Source: Entonaema liquescens (lineage: Eukaryota; Ascomycota; Sordariomycetes; Xylariales; Xylariaceae). From it: DNA of 15,968 bases. The stretch is taken from the NCBI GenBank assembly GCA_902805475.1, contig CADCSX010000030.1, forward strand, positions 1 through 15,968, given 5' to 3'. Every line of letters starts with the position of its first letter. Position 1 is the stretch's first letter. A model generated the notes under the pieces. The model had not been told where the DNA came from. It saw nothing but the letters and a program-made list of their open reading frames with translations, and did not search any database. The position numbers were made by a program, and so were the translations under genes. Below, piece after piece: positions 1 to 10,589 of this stretch.

Positions 1-689
1 TAAATAATTAAAATAATTTATAAATTAATTTAAATTTATATAATATTAATATTAATTTATTTAATTTATTTCATATTTAAATATTAAATAAAATAATTAA
101 TTTATTTTTAAATAATAAATAATTAATATTAAAACTATTTTAATTATAAATTATTTATTTAAATTAAAATAATATTTAAAATTATATATTATTTTTAAAT
201 ATTATAAAAATATAATTATTAAAAATATAAAATATTTAATATTATTTTTATGATATATAATAAATTATTATTATTTAATTAATACTTAAAATTTTAATAA
301 TTTTTTTATAATTAATTTATTTATAAATTTTTAATAATTTTAATTAATTTTTTCATATATTATATAATTAATAATAATTTTACTTTTACTTTTTAATAAA
401 ATTATTATTATTTTAATTATATAATTAATATTTTAATTATATTATTTAATTAATTTTAAATTAATTTATAATTTTATTATATTTTTATATTATTATATAT
501 AAATAAATTAAATAAAATATTTAATAATAAATTAATATAATTTAATATATATTAAATATTTAAATAAATTAAAAAATATATATAAAAATACTATTAAATG
601 TAAATTAAATTTTATTAAATTTATAAATTTAGATATTATTTAATTAATTATATTTTATATAATTTTATAAAAATATAAATAATATTTTA
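1..689. other. Gene-free, extremely AT-rich flank
   Basis: By direct count this stretch holds seven C and three G; everything else is A or T. There is no open frame of useful length on either strand, no RNA-like fold with GC stems, and no clear similarity to any part of the LINE copies to its right. It could be the upstream part of the LINE 5' region beginning near 690, an older element mutated beyond recognition, or ordinary flank of an AT-rich compartment. I see nothing functional in it. Confidence 0.6.
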
Positions 690-1241
<552 letters not shown>

Positions 1242-1271
1242 ATTATTATTATTATTATTATTATTATTATT
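1242..1271 (-). repeat. (TAA)n 3' tail of LINE copy B
   Basis: About ten ATT triplets on the plus strand, which is (AAT)n or (TAA)n on the element sense strand. It lies directly after the same 3' terminal sequence, ending in GTAAC...AAAA, that precedes the AAT tail of copy A at 6103. Many non-LTR retrotransposons end in short tandem repeats instead of poly(A). Finding it on two independent copies supports this as the true element terminus. Confidence 0.85.
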
Positions 1272-2247
1272 TTTATTTTGTTACATTATATATTTAATTT
1301 ATTATAATTAAGATATTAATATTTTTAATAAATTTTCAAATAAAATTATATTTTATTAAAAAAACTAATTTATTTTTATTTATTTTTATTATTTATTATA
1401 TATTTATATTATATATTATTATATTTTATTAAAATTTTATTATTTTAATCAATTAAATAATATATTTAATTATATAAAATTATTTTTATTATTTTTAAAT
1501 TTATCTTTATTATATTTTTATATTTTATTTAATAATTATTTTTTTATTTTTATTAAATAGTTTTTTATTATTTTGTAATATATTATTTTTTATTAAATTA
1601 TAAATACTTTTATTTTTATTTTATTTTTTATATAAAATATAATAATTATTTATTAATAATATATAATAATAATATTTTTAATAAATATAATTTTATTTAA
1701 TATATATTATAAAATTATTATTTTTTTTTAATATTTTTTAATATTTTTTAATTTTATTGTTTTTTTATTTAAATTTATTTTTACTTATTATTATATTTTA
1801 TTATTAATTTTTATTATAATAATAATAATAAATTAATAATAAATTTATTATATTTTAAAATTATATTTTTAAATATTTTAATTATTATTATTATTTTATT
1901 TTTTATATATTTTATTTTTATTTAATATATTTTTAATATAATTATAATTTAAAATTTCTTTTTATTTTAATTATTTAATAATTTTTTAATTTTTTTAATA
2001 ATATTTAAAATTAAATATTTTTATTTTTATTTTAAAATAATATTTTTTTATTATTAGATTTGAAATATAATTTAATTATAAAATAATATAATTTTAAAAT
2101 TATTAATTATTAAGTTATAATTAATATTATATTTAATTATAATATTAATATAATATAATTTTGATTTATATGTTTATTTTAATTATAATGAAATTAATTT
2201 TATTATTTTAATTTATTTTTTTATTATTATTATTAATAATTTTTTAA
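1242..2247 (-). mobile_element. LINE copy B, 3' part (left of nested copy A)
   Basis: Read on the minus strand, this is the 3' end of the LINE. It matches the reverse complement of copy A from about 4870 to 6102. The best landmarks are 2050-2240 against 4870-5100 reversed, and the terminal GTAACA...AAAATAA stretch at 1271-1285 against 6089-6105. The plus strand is T-rich and G-poor here, as expected for a minus-strand copy. The segment is continuous with 6127-10240; the two were separated when copy A inserted. It corresponds to the part of the element downstream of reverse transcriptase and RNase H, in which I recognise no protein domain. Confidence 0.85.
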
Positions 2248-2250
2248 TTT
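2238..2250 (+). repeat. Probable target-site duplication, left of copy A
   Basis: AATTTTTTAATTT here and AATTTTTAATTT at 6124-6135 bracket copy A and differ by one T. Both match the site in B that A interrupted, judged from the corresponding reversed sequence near 4850-4870. The sequence is low in complexity and partly overlaps the tail and start of A, so the exact extent is uncertain. Confidence 0.45.
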
Positions 2251-2929
2251 TCTTGAATTTGGATTTAAATTTAATAAATATAATTTTAACGAAATGTTTA
2301 ATAGAAATTCACGGTTAACGATTATGTAGGATGGAAAACAGTTGAAAATATGTTAATGGTTATAAAAAATGGAAAGTTTTAAAGGAAAACGGATATTAAC
2401 GGAATTTTTATATAAATATAATAAATTATTATTCGAAATTATTATAATAATAATAATAAATAACTTTTATTATAGATATTATCCAATAAAGTTTTATATA
2501 ATAATAATTATTATATTATTTAAATTAAGGAAAATTAAAAAAAAACGTTTTTAAATATATATAAATTAATAACATTATTAAATATTTTAAGAAAAGTAAT
2601 AAAAAGATAATGACGTTATAAATAATATTTGTAACAAAAGTAAATAATGTTTTCCCGAAAAGTAAATAAATAATAAAAATATAAGTTAATGAAAATAATT
2701 ATTAAAATAATAATAAAAGTAATATATTTAATATAAAAATAAAGTAAAAACGTTATTATTATAATTTAATATAATGGGGTATTTAATTATGTTGTTTTGG
2801 AAAAGTTATTATATATTTTAAAAAAAAGGTTTTTAAATAAATAATAAAATGGATTGAAAATTATTTAAAAATAAAAAAATATAGTTAATGTTTAAAACGA
2901 ATTTAATTTAAAATAAATTTTTAAATAAG

Positions 2930-3240
2930 CGTTTTATAAAGGTTTTGTTATTTTTTATTTTATTTATTTTATATATATTGATATTTTATAAAAATTAAAA
3001 AAGATAAAATATTTGTAATTAGTTTTGTGGATGATATAAATTTAATAATAATAAATTTAAATATTAAAAAAAATTGTAAAAGATTAAAAAATGTATATTT
3101 TAAATATATTTGATAAACAAAACGATATAAAATAATTTTTATTTTTTAAAAAAATAAATTAATATATTTTATTAAAATATATAAATTAAATAAAAACGTA
3201 ATATAATTAAAAAATGTAATAATAAAATTAATAAAGAATC
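2930..3240 (+). pseudogene. Reverse transcriptase remnant of copy A
   Basis: Several RT blocks can be read through stops. At 2941-2988 a frame opening with Gly after a TAA (probably former CAA, Gln) ends Y-I-D-I-L, fitting the QGS..SP.LF..YID block. At 3024-3035 the catalytic box reads F-V-D-D, followed by I-N-L. Then N-C-K-R-L appears near 3072-3086, a TGA (probably former TGG, Trp) at 3111, K-R-Y, and K-N-K-L-I-Y-F at 3150-3170, exactly 40 codons after the first catalytic Asp and in frame with it. This order matches Tad-type LINE enzymes, whose E-K-Y-E-L-I-H-F block follows FVDD by a similar distance. The Gly block is in a different frame from FVDD, so at least one frameshift lies between them. 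Inactive; the family assignment is from memory of these motifs. Confidence 0.8.
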
Positions 3241-4040
3241 TAAGATTTTTAAAAATTTAATTAAATAAAAAATTAAAATGGATAAAATATTTAAAAATAA
3301 TTAAAATAAAAATGGAAAAATAATAACACGTTTTTTTAAAATTAATAATATTTATATAAAGATATAATTTCCCGAAAATAAAAAAAATATATATAAAAGT
3401 TATAAAAAACGTTATAATATATAAAACAATTATGTAATATATATTAAGTAAAAAAGGTAAAATAAATAAAATAATAATAAAATTAAAGAAAATATAATTA
3501 ATTTATTTTTAAGAGGTAATAAAAATATATAAAAAACGAAATAAAATATTTTTTATTAAACTTATATTTAAATAAAAAAATAATTAAATTTGAAAAAAAA
3601 GATAATAATGAGAATAACTTTATGGAAAAGATAGGAAAAAAAATTTAAAAATAGTTTTAAAGATTGTAAATGTAAAATTAAATTTTAATAAAAAAAAAAC
3701 GGGGTAAATTATAAAATTTTCCTGTTATTATTCCGGTAAGAAAACTGAAAAAAGATTTACGTATAAAATAAAAATGGGTTAAGTTATAAAAAAAAAGTAA
3801 TTTTTTAAAAAAAACAATATTATAAACATAAAAAGTAAAATAAAATTAAGGATATATTTAAAATATAATTATATTAAAATTTTTATTAAAAAATAAATAG
3901 TTAAAAGAAATTTATAAATTATTAAAAAAATATAAAATTTTAATATCAATTTAAATGCGTATAAAAAAAATAAAATTAAAAATATTTTTATTTAAATAAA
4001 AAATGTTTAAAATAAAAATGTTATAATATTAATATAAGTA

Positions 4041-4210
4041 AAGGGAAATAATATATTATATACTAATGGAATATATAAAATTTGTAATTTAAAAGAAGAA
4101 ATTACGTAATAAATTAATATTAAAAGCGTTTAAATTATAATATAATTATAAAAAAATAATAAAAAATAATAAAAAAGTAAGTTAAATTATATGGTGATTT
4201 TTAAAATTAA
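4041..4210 (+). pseudogene. Possible RNase H remnant of copy A
   Basis: At 4059-4070 the sequence reads Y-T-N-G, which fits the first RNase H block YTDGS with Asp changed to Asn by G-to-A. At 4187-4204 another frame reads L-Y-G-D-F-stop, which could be a D-S-Q block after C-to-T changes. The position, about 1 kb downstream of FVDD, suits the RNase H domain of Tad and I elements. The two blocks are in different frames, and I could not see the later HxxxxGNExAD block, so this is tentative. Confidence 0.4.
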
Positions 4211-4299
4211 AAATATTATTAATATATAAGTTAATAATTAGTTTAATAAAAAAAAAAAATCTAAAAATTTAAATTTAAAGAAATTTTAATAAAATTTTA

Positions 4300-6102
4300 A
4301 TAAATATGAATAAAGGAAAATATATATAAAATTATTATAGTAAAGTTATAAAAGTGGATTAATTACAGTTTTTTATATTAAATATAATGTATTATTTAAT
4401 TTTAAAAATTATTATTATTATTAAATGATTTATTAATAATAAAAAAATGTTATTTTAAAAAGTTATTATTTTTAATTTTGAAATTATTAAAAAGTTTTTC
4501 GGTATTATTATTTTTATTGTTATTATTAACGTTTTAACAGCTTTAAAACTTTTAAAAATTTAATAACTTTAATTTTAATTTTTTATTTTTTTATTAAATT
4601 TTTATTTAATTTATTAAAAATATATTATTTAAATTTTTTTTTTTAAAGTTATAAAGTTTAAAGGGTTTAAAGTAAATAAGGAGTTTTTAAGAAAAAAGGG
4701 GTATTAAGTTATAATAATATAAATATATTTTTATTAAATTTTTAATGAGTATAATAAAGGTTTTATAATAAAATATATATTTTATAATAATTTATTAAAT
4801 AAATTTACAATTTTAGGTAAAATTAGGGTAAAAAGTAATTATTTATTTAAAAATTTAAGATAAGAAATTAATAATAATAATAAAAAATAAATTAGGAATA
4901 ATAGAAATTAATTTTATTATAATTAAAACGGAAATGTAAATTAAAAATTATATTATATTAATATTATAATTAAATATAATATTAGTTATAATTTAAATAG
5001 TTAATAATTTTAAAATTATATTATTTTATAATTATAATAAATTTATGAATAAATTATTTTATAATAATTATAAAATATAATTAAGTTATATTTAAAATTT
5101 GGTAATAGAAAGATATTGTTTTGGAACGGAAATTAGGAAATATTTAATTTTAAATATTGTTAAAAAGGTTAAAAAAGTTATAAAGTGTATTAAAGTTTTA
5201 AAGTTTTTAATTATTTTATTTATTTTTAAAAAATAATTAATATAAATAAATTTATAAATAATATAAAAAATATATTAAAATATATTTTGTAATAATTTTG
5301 GTATAACGGTGATAAGTATATTAGTTAGGAAAAGTTATTAAATAATTGAAACGAGAAGGAAAATTTAAATTATTATTATATTAGAAATAAATTAAATAGA
5401 GGTAAAATATATAAAGATAAAAATAATAATAATAATTAAAATATTTAAAAGGTATATGGTTTTAGGACGTAATAAATTTATTATTAAATTTATTATTATT
5501 ATTACGATAAGAAAATTGATGGTAAAGTATAGTAATAAGTAAAAAATTAAAAATATAAAGTTTAAATAAAAATAAGTTTAAATAAGAAAAATAATAAAAT
5601 TAAAAGGAAAATATTAAAAAAAAGAAAAAGGAAAATAATGATTTTATAATATATGTTAAGTAAGATTATATTTATTAAAAATATTATTATTATATATTAT
5701 TAATAAAATAATTATTATATTTTATATAAAAAGTAAAGCAAAAATAAAATTATTTATAATTTAGTAAAAGATAATATATTAAAAAATAATAAAAAAGGTT
5801 ATTTAATAAAAATAATAAAACGATTATTAAATAAAATACGGAGATATAATGGAAATAAATTATATAAAAGTGATAAAAATAACTTTATATAGTTAAATGT
5901 ATTATTTAATTTATTAAAATGGTAAGATTTTAATGAAATATAATAGTGTATAATGTAAGTGTGTAATAAAAATTAAGAATAAATGAAAATGGGTTAAGTT
6001 TTTTTTAATAAAAATATGGTTTTTATTTAAATATTTATTAAAAAATAATATTGGTAATGTTTTAGTTATAATAAGTTAAATATGTAAGCGTAACAAAGTA
6101 AA
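4300..6102 (+). other. 3' region of LINE copy A, no recognisable domain
   Basis: About 1.8 kb between the possible RNase H and the terminal tail. It is G-richer than the other copies and retains scattered CpGs such as those near 4500, 4530, 5126, 5307, 5350 and 5466, but stops occur in every frame and I recognise no motif. It is shared by copy B (1271-2247 and 6127-6700, reversed), so it is part of the element and not host sequence. It may be a long 3' untranslated region, or the C-terminal part of the polyprotein or a further frame too degraded to read. Confidence 0.55.
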
Positions 6103-6126
6103 AATAATAATAATAATAATAATAAT
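6103..6126 (+). repeat. (AAT)8 3' tail of LINE copy A
   Basis: Eight AAT triplets directly after GCGTAACAAAGTAA at the 3' end of copy A. The same order, terminal motif then AAT tail, is seen in reverse at 1242-1285 for copy B. It marks the right end of the nested insertion, since sequence to the right returns to copy B in minus orientation. Confidence 0.85.
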
Positions 6127-6135
6127 TTTTAATTT
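6124..6135 (+). repeat. Probable target-site duplication, right of copy A
   Basis: AATTTTTAATTT, the partner of AATTTTTTAATTT at 2238-2250. After it, copy B resumes with AAATTTTTAAATAAATAA, matching the reverse complement of copy A near 4840-4856. Its overlap with the last AAT unit makes the exact start ambiguous. Confidence 0.45.
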
Positions 6136-7520
6136 AAATTTTTAAATAAATAATTATTTTTTATTTTAATTTTATTTAAAATTATAAATTTATTTAATAA
6201 ATTGTTATAAAATATTTATTTTATTATAAAATTTTATTATATTTATTAAAAAGTTTAATAAAAAATATATTTATATTATTATAATTTAATATTTTTTTTA
6301 AAAAACTTTTATTTATTTTAAACTTTTAAATTTTATAATTTTAAAAAGAAAGTTAAATAATATATTTTTAATAAATTAAATAAAAAATTTAATAAAAAAA
6401 AATGAAAAAGTTAAAATTAAAATTATTAAAATTTTTAAATATTTTAAAATTATTAAAAACGTTAATAATAATAATAAAAATAATAATATTAAAAAACCTT
6501 TTAATAATTTTAAAATTAAAAAAAATAATAATTTTTTTAAAAATAATATTTTTTTTATTATTAATATATTATTTAATAATAATAATAATTTTTTTAAAAT
6601 TAAATAATAAATTATATTTAATATAAAAAAAATTATAATTAGTCCACTTTTATAATTTTATTATAATAATTATATATATATTTTTTTTATTTATATTTAT
6701 TAAAATTCTATTAAAATTCCTTTAAATTTAAATTTTAAAAAATTTTTTTTTATTAAATTAATTATTAATTTATATATTAATAATATTTTTAATTTTAAAA
6801 ATTATTATATAATTTAATTTATTTCTTTATTATTTTTATAACTTTTATAATTATATTATAACTTAAATATTTTTAATATTAATTTATTATATAATTTTAT
6901 TTTTAAATTATAAATTTTATATATTTTATTATTATATAATATATTATTTCTTTTTACCCATATTAATATTATAATATTTTTATTTTAAACATTTCTTATT
7001 TAAATAAAAATATTTTTAATTTTATTTTTTTATATATTTAAATTAATATTAAAATTTTATATTTTTAATAACTTATAAATTTCTTATAAGCATTTATTTT
7101 TAATAAAAATTTCAATATAATTATATTTTAAATATATCTTGAATTTTATTTTATTTTTATATTTATAATATTATTTTGTTAAAAGTTACTTTTTATAATT
7201 TAATTTATTTTTATTTTATTTATAAATTCTTTTTAATTTTTTATTAAAATAACAATAAAAAGCTTTATAACTTATCTTACCTTTTTTATTAAATTTTAAC
7301 TTTATATTTATAATTTTAAAATTATTTTTAAATTCTCTTTCTTATTTTTCCATAAAATTATTTTTATTACTATTTCTTTTTTAAATTTAATTATTTTTTA
7401 TTTAAATATAAATTTAATAAAAAGTATTTTATTTTATTTTTATATATTTAATTAATATTATTTTATATATTTTATTATTTTTAAAATAAATTAATTATAT
7501 TTTTTTTATTATTATTTTTT

Positions 7521-7668
7521 ATTTATTTTATTTATTTTATTTATTTTATTTATTTTATTTATTTTATTTATTTTATTTATTTTATTTATTTTATTTATTT
7601 TATTTATTTTATTTATTTTATTTATTTTATTTATTTTATTTATTTTATTTATTTTATTTATTTTATTT
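7521..7668 (-). repeat. 9-bp minisatellite, ATTTATTTT x about 16
   Basis: A perfect tandem array of the 9-mer ATTTATTTT (148 bp). The matching place in copy A (near 3460-3475, AAATAAATAAAATAA on the sense strand) and in copy C (near 15172-15186) has only one or two units. The expansion is therefore private to copy B and arose after insertion. An 18-bp duplication, TTATTTTCTTTATTTAAT twice, follows at about 7663-7698. Confidence 0.95.
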
Positions 7669-7959
7669 TCTTTATTTAATTTATTTTCTTTATTTAATAT
7701 ATATTATATAATTATTTTATATATTATAATGTTTTTATAATTTTATATATATTTCTTTTACTTTTAAAAATTATATTCTTATATAAATACTATTAATTTT
7801 AAAAAACATACCATTATTTTTCCATTTTTATTTTAATTATTTTTAAATATCTTATCTACTTTAATTTCTTATTTAATTAAATTTTTAAAAATCTTACATT
7901 TTTATTAATTTTATTATTATATTCGTTAATTATATTATATTTTTATTTAATTTATATAT

Positions 7960-8190
7960 CTTAATAAAATATATTAATTTATTTTTTTAAAAAGTAAAAT
8001 TTATTTTATATTATTTAATTTATTAAATATATTTAAAATATATATTTTTTAATTTTTTATAATTTTTTTTAATATTTAATTTTATTATTATTAAATTTAT
8101 ATCATTTATAAAATTAATTACAAATATTTCTTTTTAATTTTTATAAAATATTAATATATATAAAATAAATAAAATAAAAAATAATAAAAA
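7960..8190 (-). pseudogene. Reverse transcriptase remnant of copy B
   Basis: The reverse complement of 8101-8112 reads F-I-N-D at the position of the catalytic F-V-D-D in copy A, preceded by I-N and followed by I-N. The flanking sequence matches copy A 2930-3190 closely once A/T replacements are allowed. Changing the first catalytic Asp to Asn, plus stops in every frame, makes it inactive. The change is G-to-A on the sense strand, that is C-to-T on the opposite strand. Confidence 0.75.
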
Positions 8191-9255
8191 TCTTTATAAA
8201 ACATTTATTTAAAATTTATTTCCAAATTAAATTTATTTTTAAATATTAATTATATTTTTTTTTTTAAATAATTTTAATCCATTTTATAATTTATTTAAAA
8301 AATTTCTTTTTAAAAATATAATAATTCTTTCAAAATAATATAATTAAATACCTTTATTATATTAAAATATAATAATAATATTTTTATATTATTTTTTTAT
8401 ATTAAATATATTATTTTTATTATTATCTTAATAATTACCTTTATTAATTTATATTGTTTATTATTTATTTATCTTTTAGAAATAATATCATTTATTTCTA
8501 TTATAAATATTATTTATAACATTATTATCTTTTTTATTACTTTTTTTAAAATATTTAATAATATCATTAATTTATATATATTTAAAAACGTTTTTTTTTA
8601 ATTTTTTTTAATTTAAATAATATAATAATTATTATTATATAAAATTTTATTAAATAATATTTATAAAATTTAAATCTAAATTTAAAAAAAACTTTATTTA
8701 AAATATATTTCTTTTTTATATATAAATAATTATTTATAATTATTTATTTTTATTTTTTTTAAATATTAAAATAATTTTATTTTTTATATTAATTCATTAA
8801 TTTTTAAATTAAATTTATTTTTTTAATTTTATAAAAATTTATTATCTTTTAATATTTCTATTATTAGTTTTTATTATTAAACTTTTTTTATTTTTTATAT
8901 TATTTTATAATATATTTTTATTATATTAATATTTTATTCTTAATTTTATATTATTTTTATATTTTATTATTTTTTTTATTTTAATAATTTATTTAATCTA
9001 TTATTTAACCATTATAAATAAAATTATTTTTTATTTTAATATTATTAAATTTATTATTTTTTAAAATTTTTTTATTATATAATTAACGTAAAAATTTAAT
9101 TCTTTAAAATTTGAAAAAAACTTTAATATTAATAATTTCTTTATTTTTATTTTTATTATTATTAAATTAAAATTCTTTTATATTTATTTTTTATATTTTT
9201 TATAAAATTTATAAAATTTATTTTAAATATTTTTTATAGTAATTTTAATTAATTA

Positions 9256-9490
9256 TATTTTATAATTTAATTTTATTTAATTTAATTTTTAAAATATTAT
9301 ATATAATATTTTTATATTTATTTATATTAAATTAATTATGAAATTTTTTTTAATTTTTTATTATTTTTATAAATTAATCTTTTATTATAATTAAATTTAA
9401 TTATTATTATTTCATTAATTTTAATAAAATATTTAAATTATTTATTATTTTATTATTTTTATTTTAAATAAAATAATATATATTAAAATT
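9256..9490 (-). pseudogene. APE-type endonuclease remnant of copy B
   Basis: The reverse complement of 9467-9490 reads N-F-N-I-Y-Y-F-I, aligned with D-F-N-I-Y-Y-F-I of copy C and with the GDFNIHHPLW block of APE-like LINE endonucleases (His to Tyr by C-to-T, Asp to Asn by G-to-A). The reverse complement of 9256-9270 reads L-N-Y-K-I, the decayed S-D-H-K block that ends the domain. Both catalytic motifs are destroyed. In LINEs this domain nicks the target DNA to prime reverse transcription. Confidence 0.7.
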
Positions 9491-10231
9491 TTTTATTATA
9501 ATAAAAATTTTTTTTTTATTATTTATTTTTAAAAAAAAGTTATATTTTATTATTTTTTCCAATTTTATATAAATATTTTATATTATTATTATTTTATATA
9601 TAATTTATAATTTGTATATTATTTAATTATATTTTATTTTATTTATTTATTTTATATTATTTATAATTTTAATTATATATAATATAATTTATTTTAATTT
9701 ATTTTATATTATTTTATAATTATTAATTAATAAATTATATAATTTCTTTTTATAAATTATAATTTTTATATTATAATTAAATTTAAATTATGTTATATTA
9801 TATTTTAATATATTATTTTTATTTTTATTATTATATATTATTTTATTTTTATATATAAATTATTTATTTAAATAAAATTAACCTAAATTTAAATATTATT
9901 ATTAATATTAAAAATAATATTAAAAAAATATATATTATTTTTAATATATTTATTATATATATCATTTTTTAATTTTTTTTTTTAAATATTTTTATAATTA
10001 AAAAATAATTTCAAATTTATAATATTATTTAATTTATTTTTCAAAAATTTTTCTTTATTTTTTAAATATTATAAATATAAAATTATTATAAATGGTATAA
10101 ATTATATTTAAAAATATTTAGATTTTTTTTAAATTATTATAATTTATATATATTTTTTTATTTTTTGTTATTTTTTTTATTTTATTATAATTTTATTTTA
10201 TATTAAATAAAATTATTATAATTATATTTAA

Positions 10232-10245
10232 TTTTTTTTTTTTTT
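10232..10245. other. Head-to-head junction of copies B and C (T14 tract)
   Basis: A run of 14 T marks where minus-strand copy B gives way to plus-strand copy C. To the left, alignment to reversed C 11480-11520 holds until about 10236. To the right, GGAATTTTGAAAATTGG starts the C 5' region, with an abrupt rise in G. No short target duplication is evident across B. Confidence 0.7.
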
Positions 10246-10367
10246 GGAATTTTGAAAATTGGATTTTAATTTTTGTAACGTAATATTGTGAGAAATTAAT
10301 AATAATTTATTGAAAATAAATAATTATAATATTTAGAAGGTTATAATAATTTTGTATTGTAATTGCG

Positions 10368-10505
10368 ATGACGGTGTTGTTTAAAAATATTAATATTAAG
10401 ATGGTGGTAGGAAATTTGATACGTAATGTGTTTGGATTAATTATGGTAAATAATAATAATAGTAATAATAATAATAATAAAATTAAAAAAAAAATAAATA
10501 AATAA
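10368..10505 (+). pseudogene. Possible start of LINE first reading frame, poly-Asn
   Basis: An ATG at 10368 opens a 45-codon frame starting M-T-V-L-F-K-N-I, with a second stretch M-V-V-G-N-L-I-R-N-V-F-G and then ten codons that are all AAT except one AGT (Asn-rich), ending K-I-K-K-K-I-N-K before a TAA at 10503. The frame lies in the least mutated part of copy C, where G and CpG persist, and the equivalent place at 840-1140 carries the expanded AAT tract. It may be the N-terminus of the first LINE protein, truncated by a RIP-type stop, or simply 5' untranslated sequence that is open by chance. I recognise no domain. Confidence 0.35.
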
Positions 10506-10589
10506 AAAAAAATACGAAAAAACAATTGTAATATTATTTAAAATATTAATAAATTTAATATATAAAGAAAATAAAATAAAAATTAATAA

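Larger units (their letters stand above)
2248..6126 (+). mobile_element. LINE copy A (Tad/I-like), 5'-truncated, nested in B
   Basis: A 3.9-kb non-LTR retrotransposon copy beginning at TTTCTTGAATTTGG, which corresponds to about 13135 of copy C, downstream of the endonuclease. It holds the decayed reverse transcriptase (2930-3240), a possible RNase H (about 4041-4210), then about 1.9 kb without recognisable domains, and ends in an AAT tail at 6103-6126. 5' truncation with an intact 3' end is the usual product of target-primed reverse transcription. It splits copy B, whose halves flank it in opposite orientation. It is the least mutated copy and keeps FVDD, many GG doublets and CpGs. In 2701-2940 I count 22 G and 3 C, all three C in CpG. 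All frames are broken by stops and frameshifts. Confidence 0.88.
6127..10240 (-). mobile_element. LINE copy B (Tad/I-like), main part
   Basis: On the minus strand this runs from a 5' truncation near 10240 (equivalent to about 11480 in copy C) to the site where copy A entered at 6126; its 3' remainder is 1242-2247. Matches in order are 9890-10236 with 11480-11890 of C reversed, 9000-9490 with 12310-12800 of C, 8100-8700 with 2540-3060 of A, and 6200-6740 with 4260-4800 of A. It contains decayed endonuclease (9256-9490), reverse transcriptase (7960-8190) and a 9-bp minisatellite (7521-7668). The plus strand is nearly devoid of G: 8161-8400 has 11 C and no G. All frames are broken. Confidence 0.88.

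Noticed and set aside
2369..2554. A 61-codon ATG frame starting M-E-S-F-K-G
   Set aside because: It lies inside LINE copy A between endonuclease and reverse transcriptase, is mostly Ile/Tyr/Lys from AT-rich codons, and the homologous stretch in C is not open. It is a by-product of the decayed element, not a gene.
6402..6626. A 74-codon Leu/Ile/Lys frame on the plus strand resembling a membrane peptide
   Set aside because: It is antisense to copy B in its 3' region. The hydrophobic look comes from TTA, ATA and ATT codons in near-pure A/T sequence.
10232..10245. The T14 run as a Pol III terminator or a poly(A) tail of a minus-strand insertion
   Set aside because: No Pol III promoter boxes lie nearby, and copies A and B both end in AAT repeats at their 3' ends, while this is the truncated 5' end of B.
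10307..10525. A 72-codon minus-strand frame with poly-Leu
   Set aside because: It is the antisense of the AAT-rich 5' region of copy C; the Leu and Ile runs are ATT/TTA repeats. The plus strand carries the element sense.
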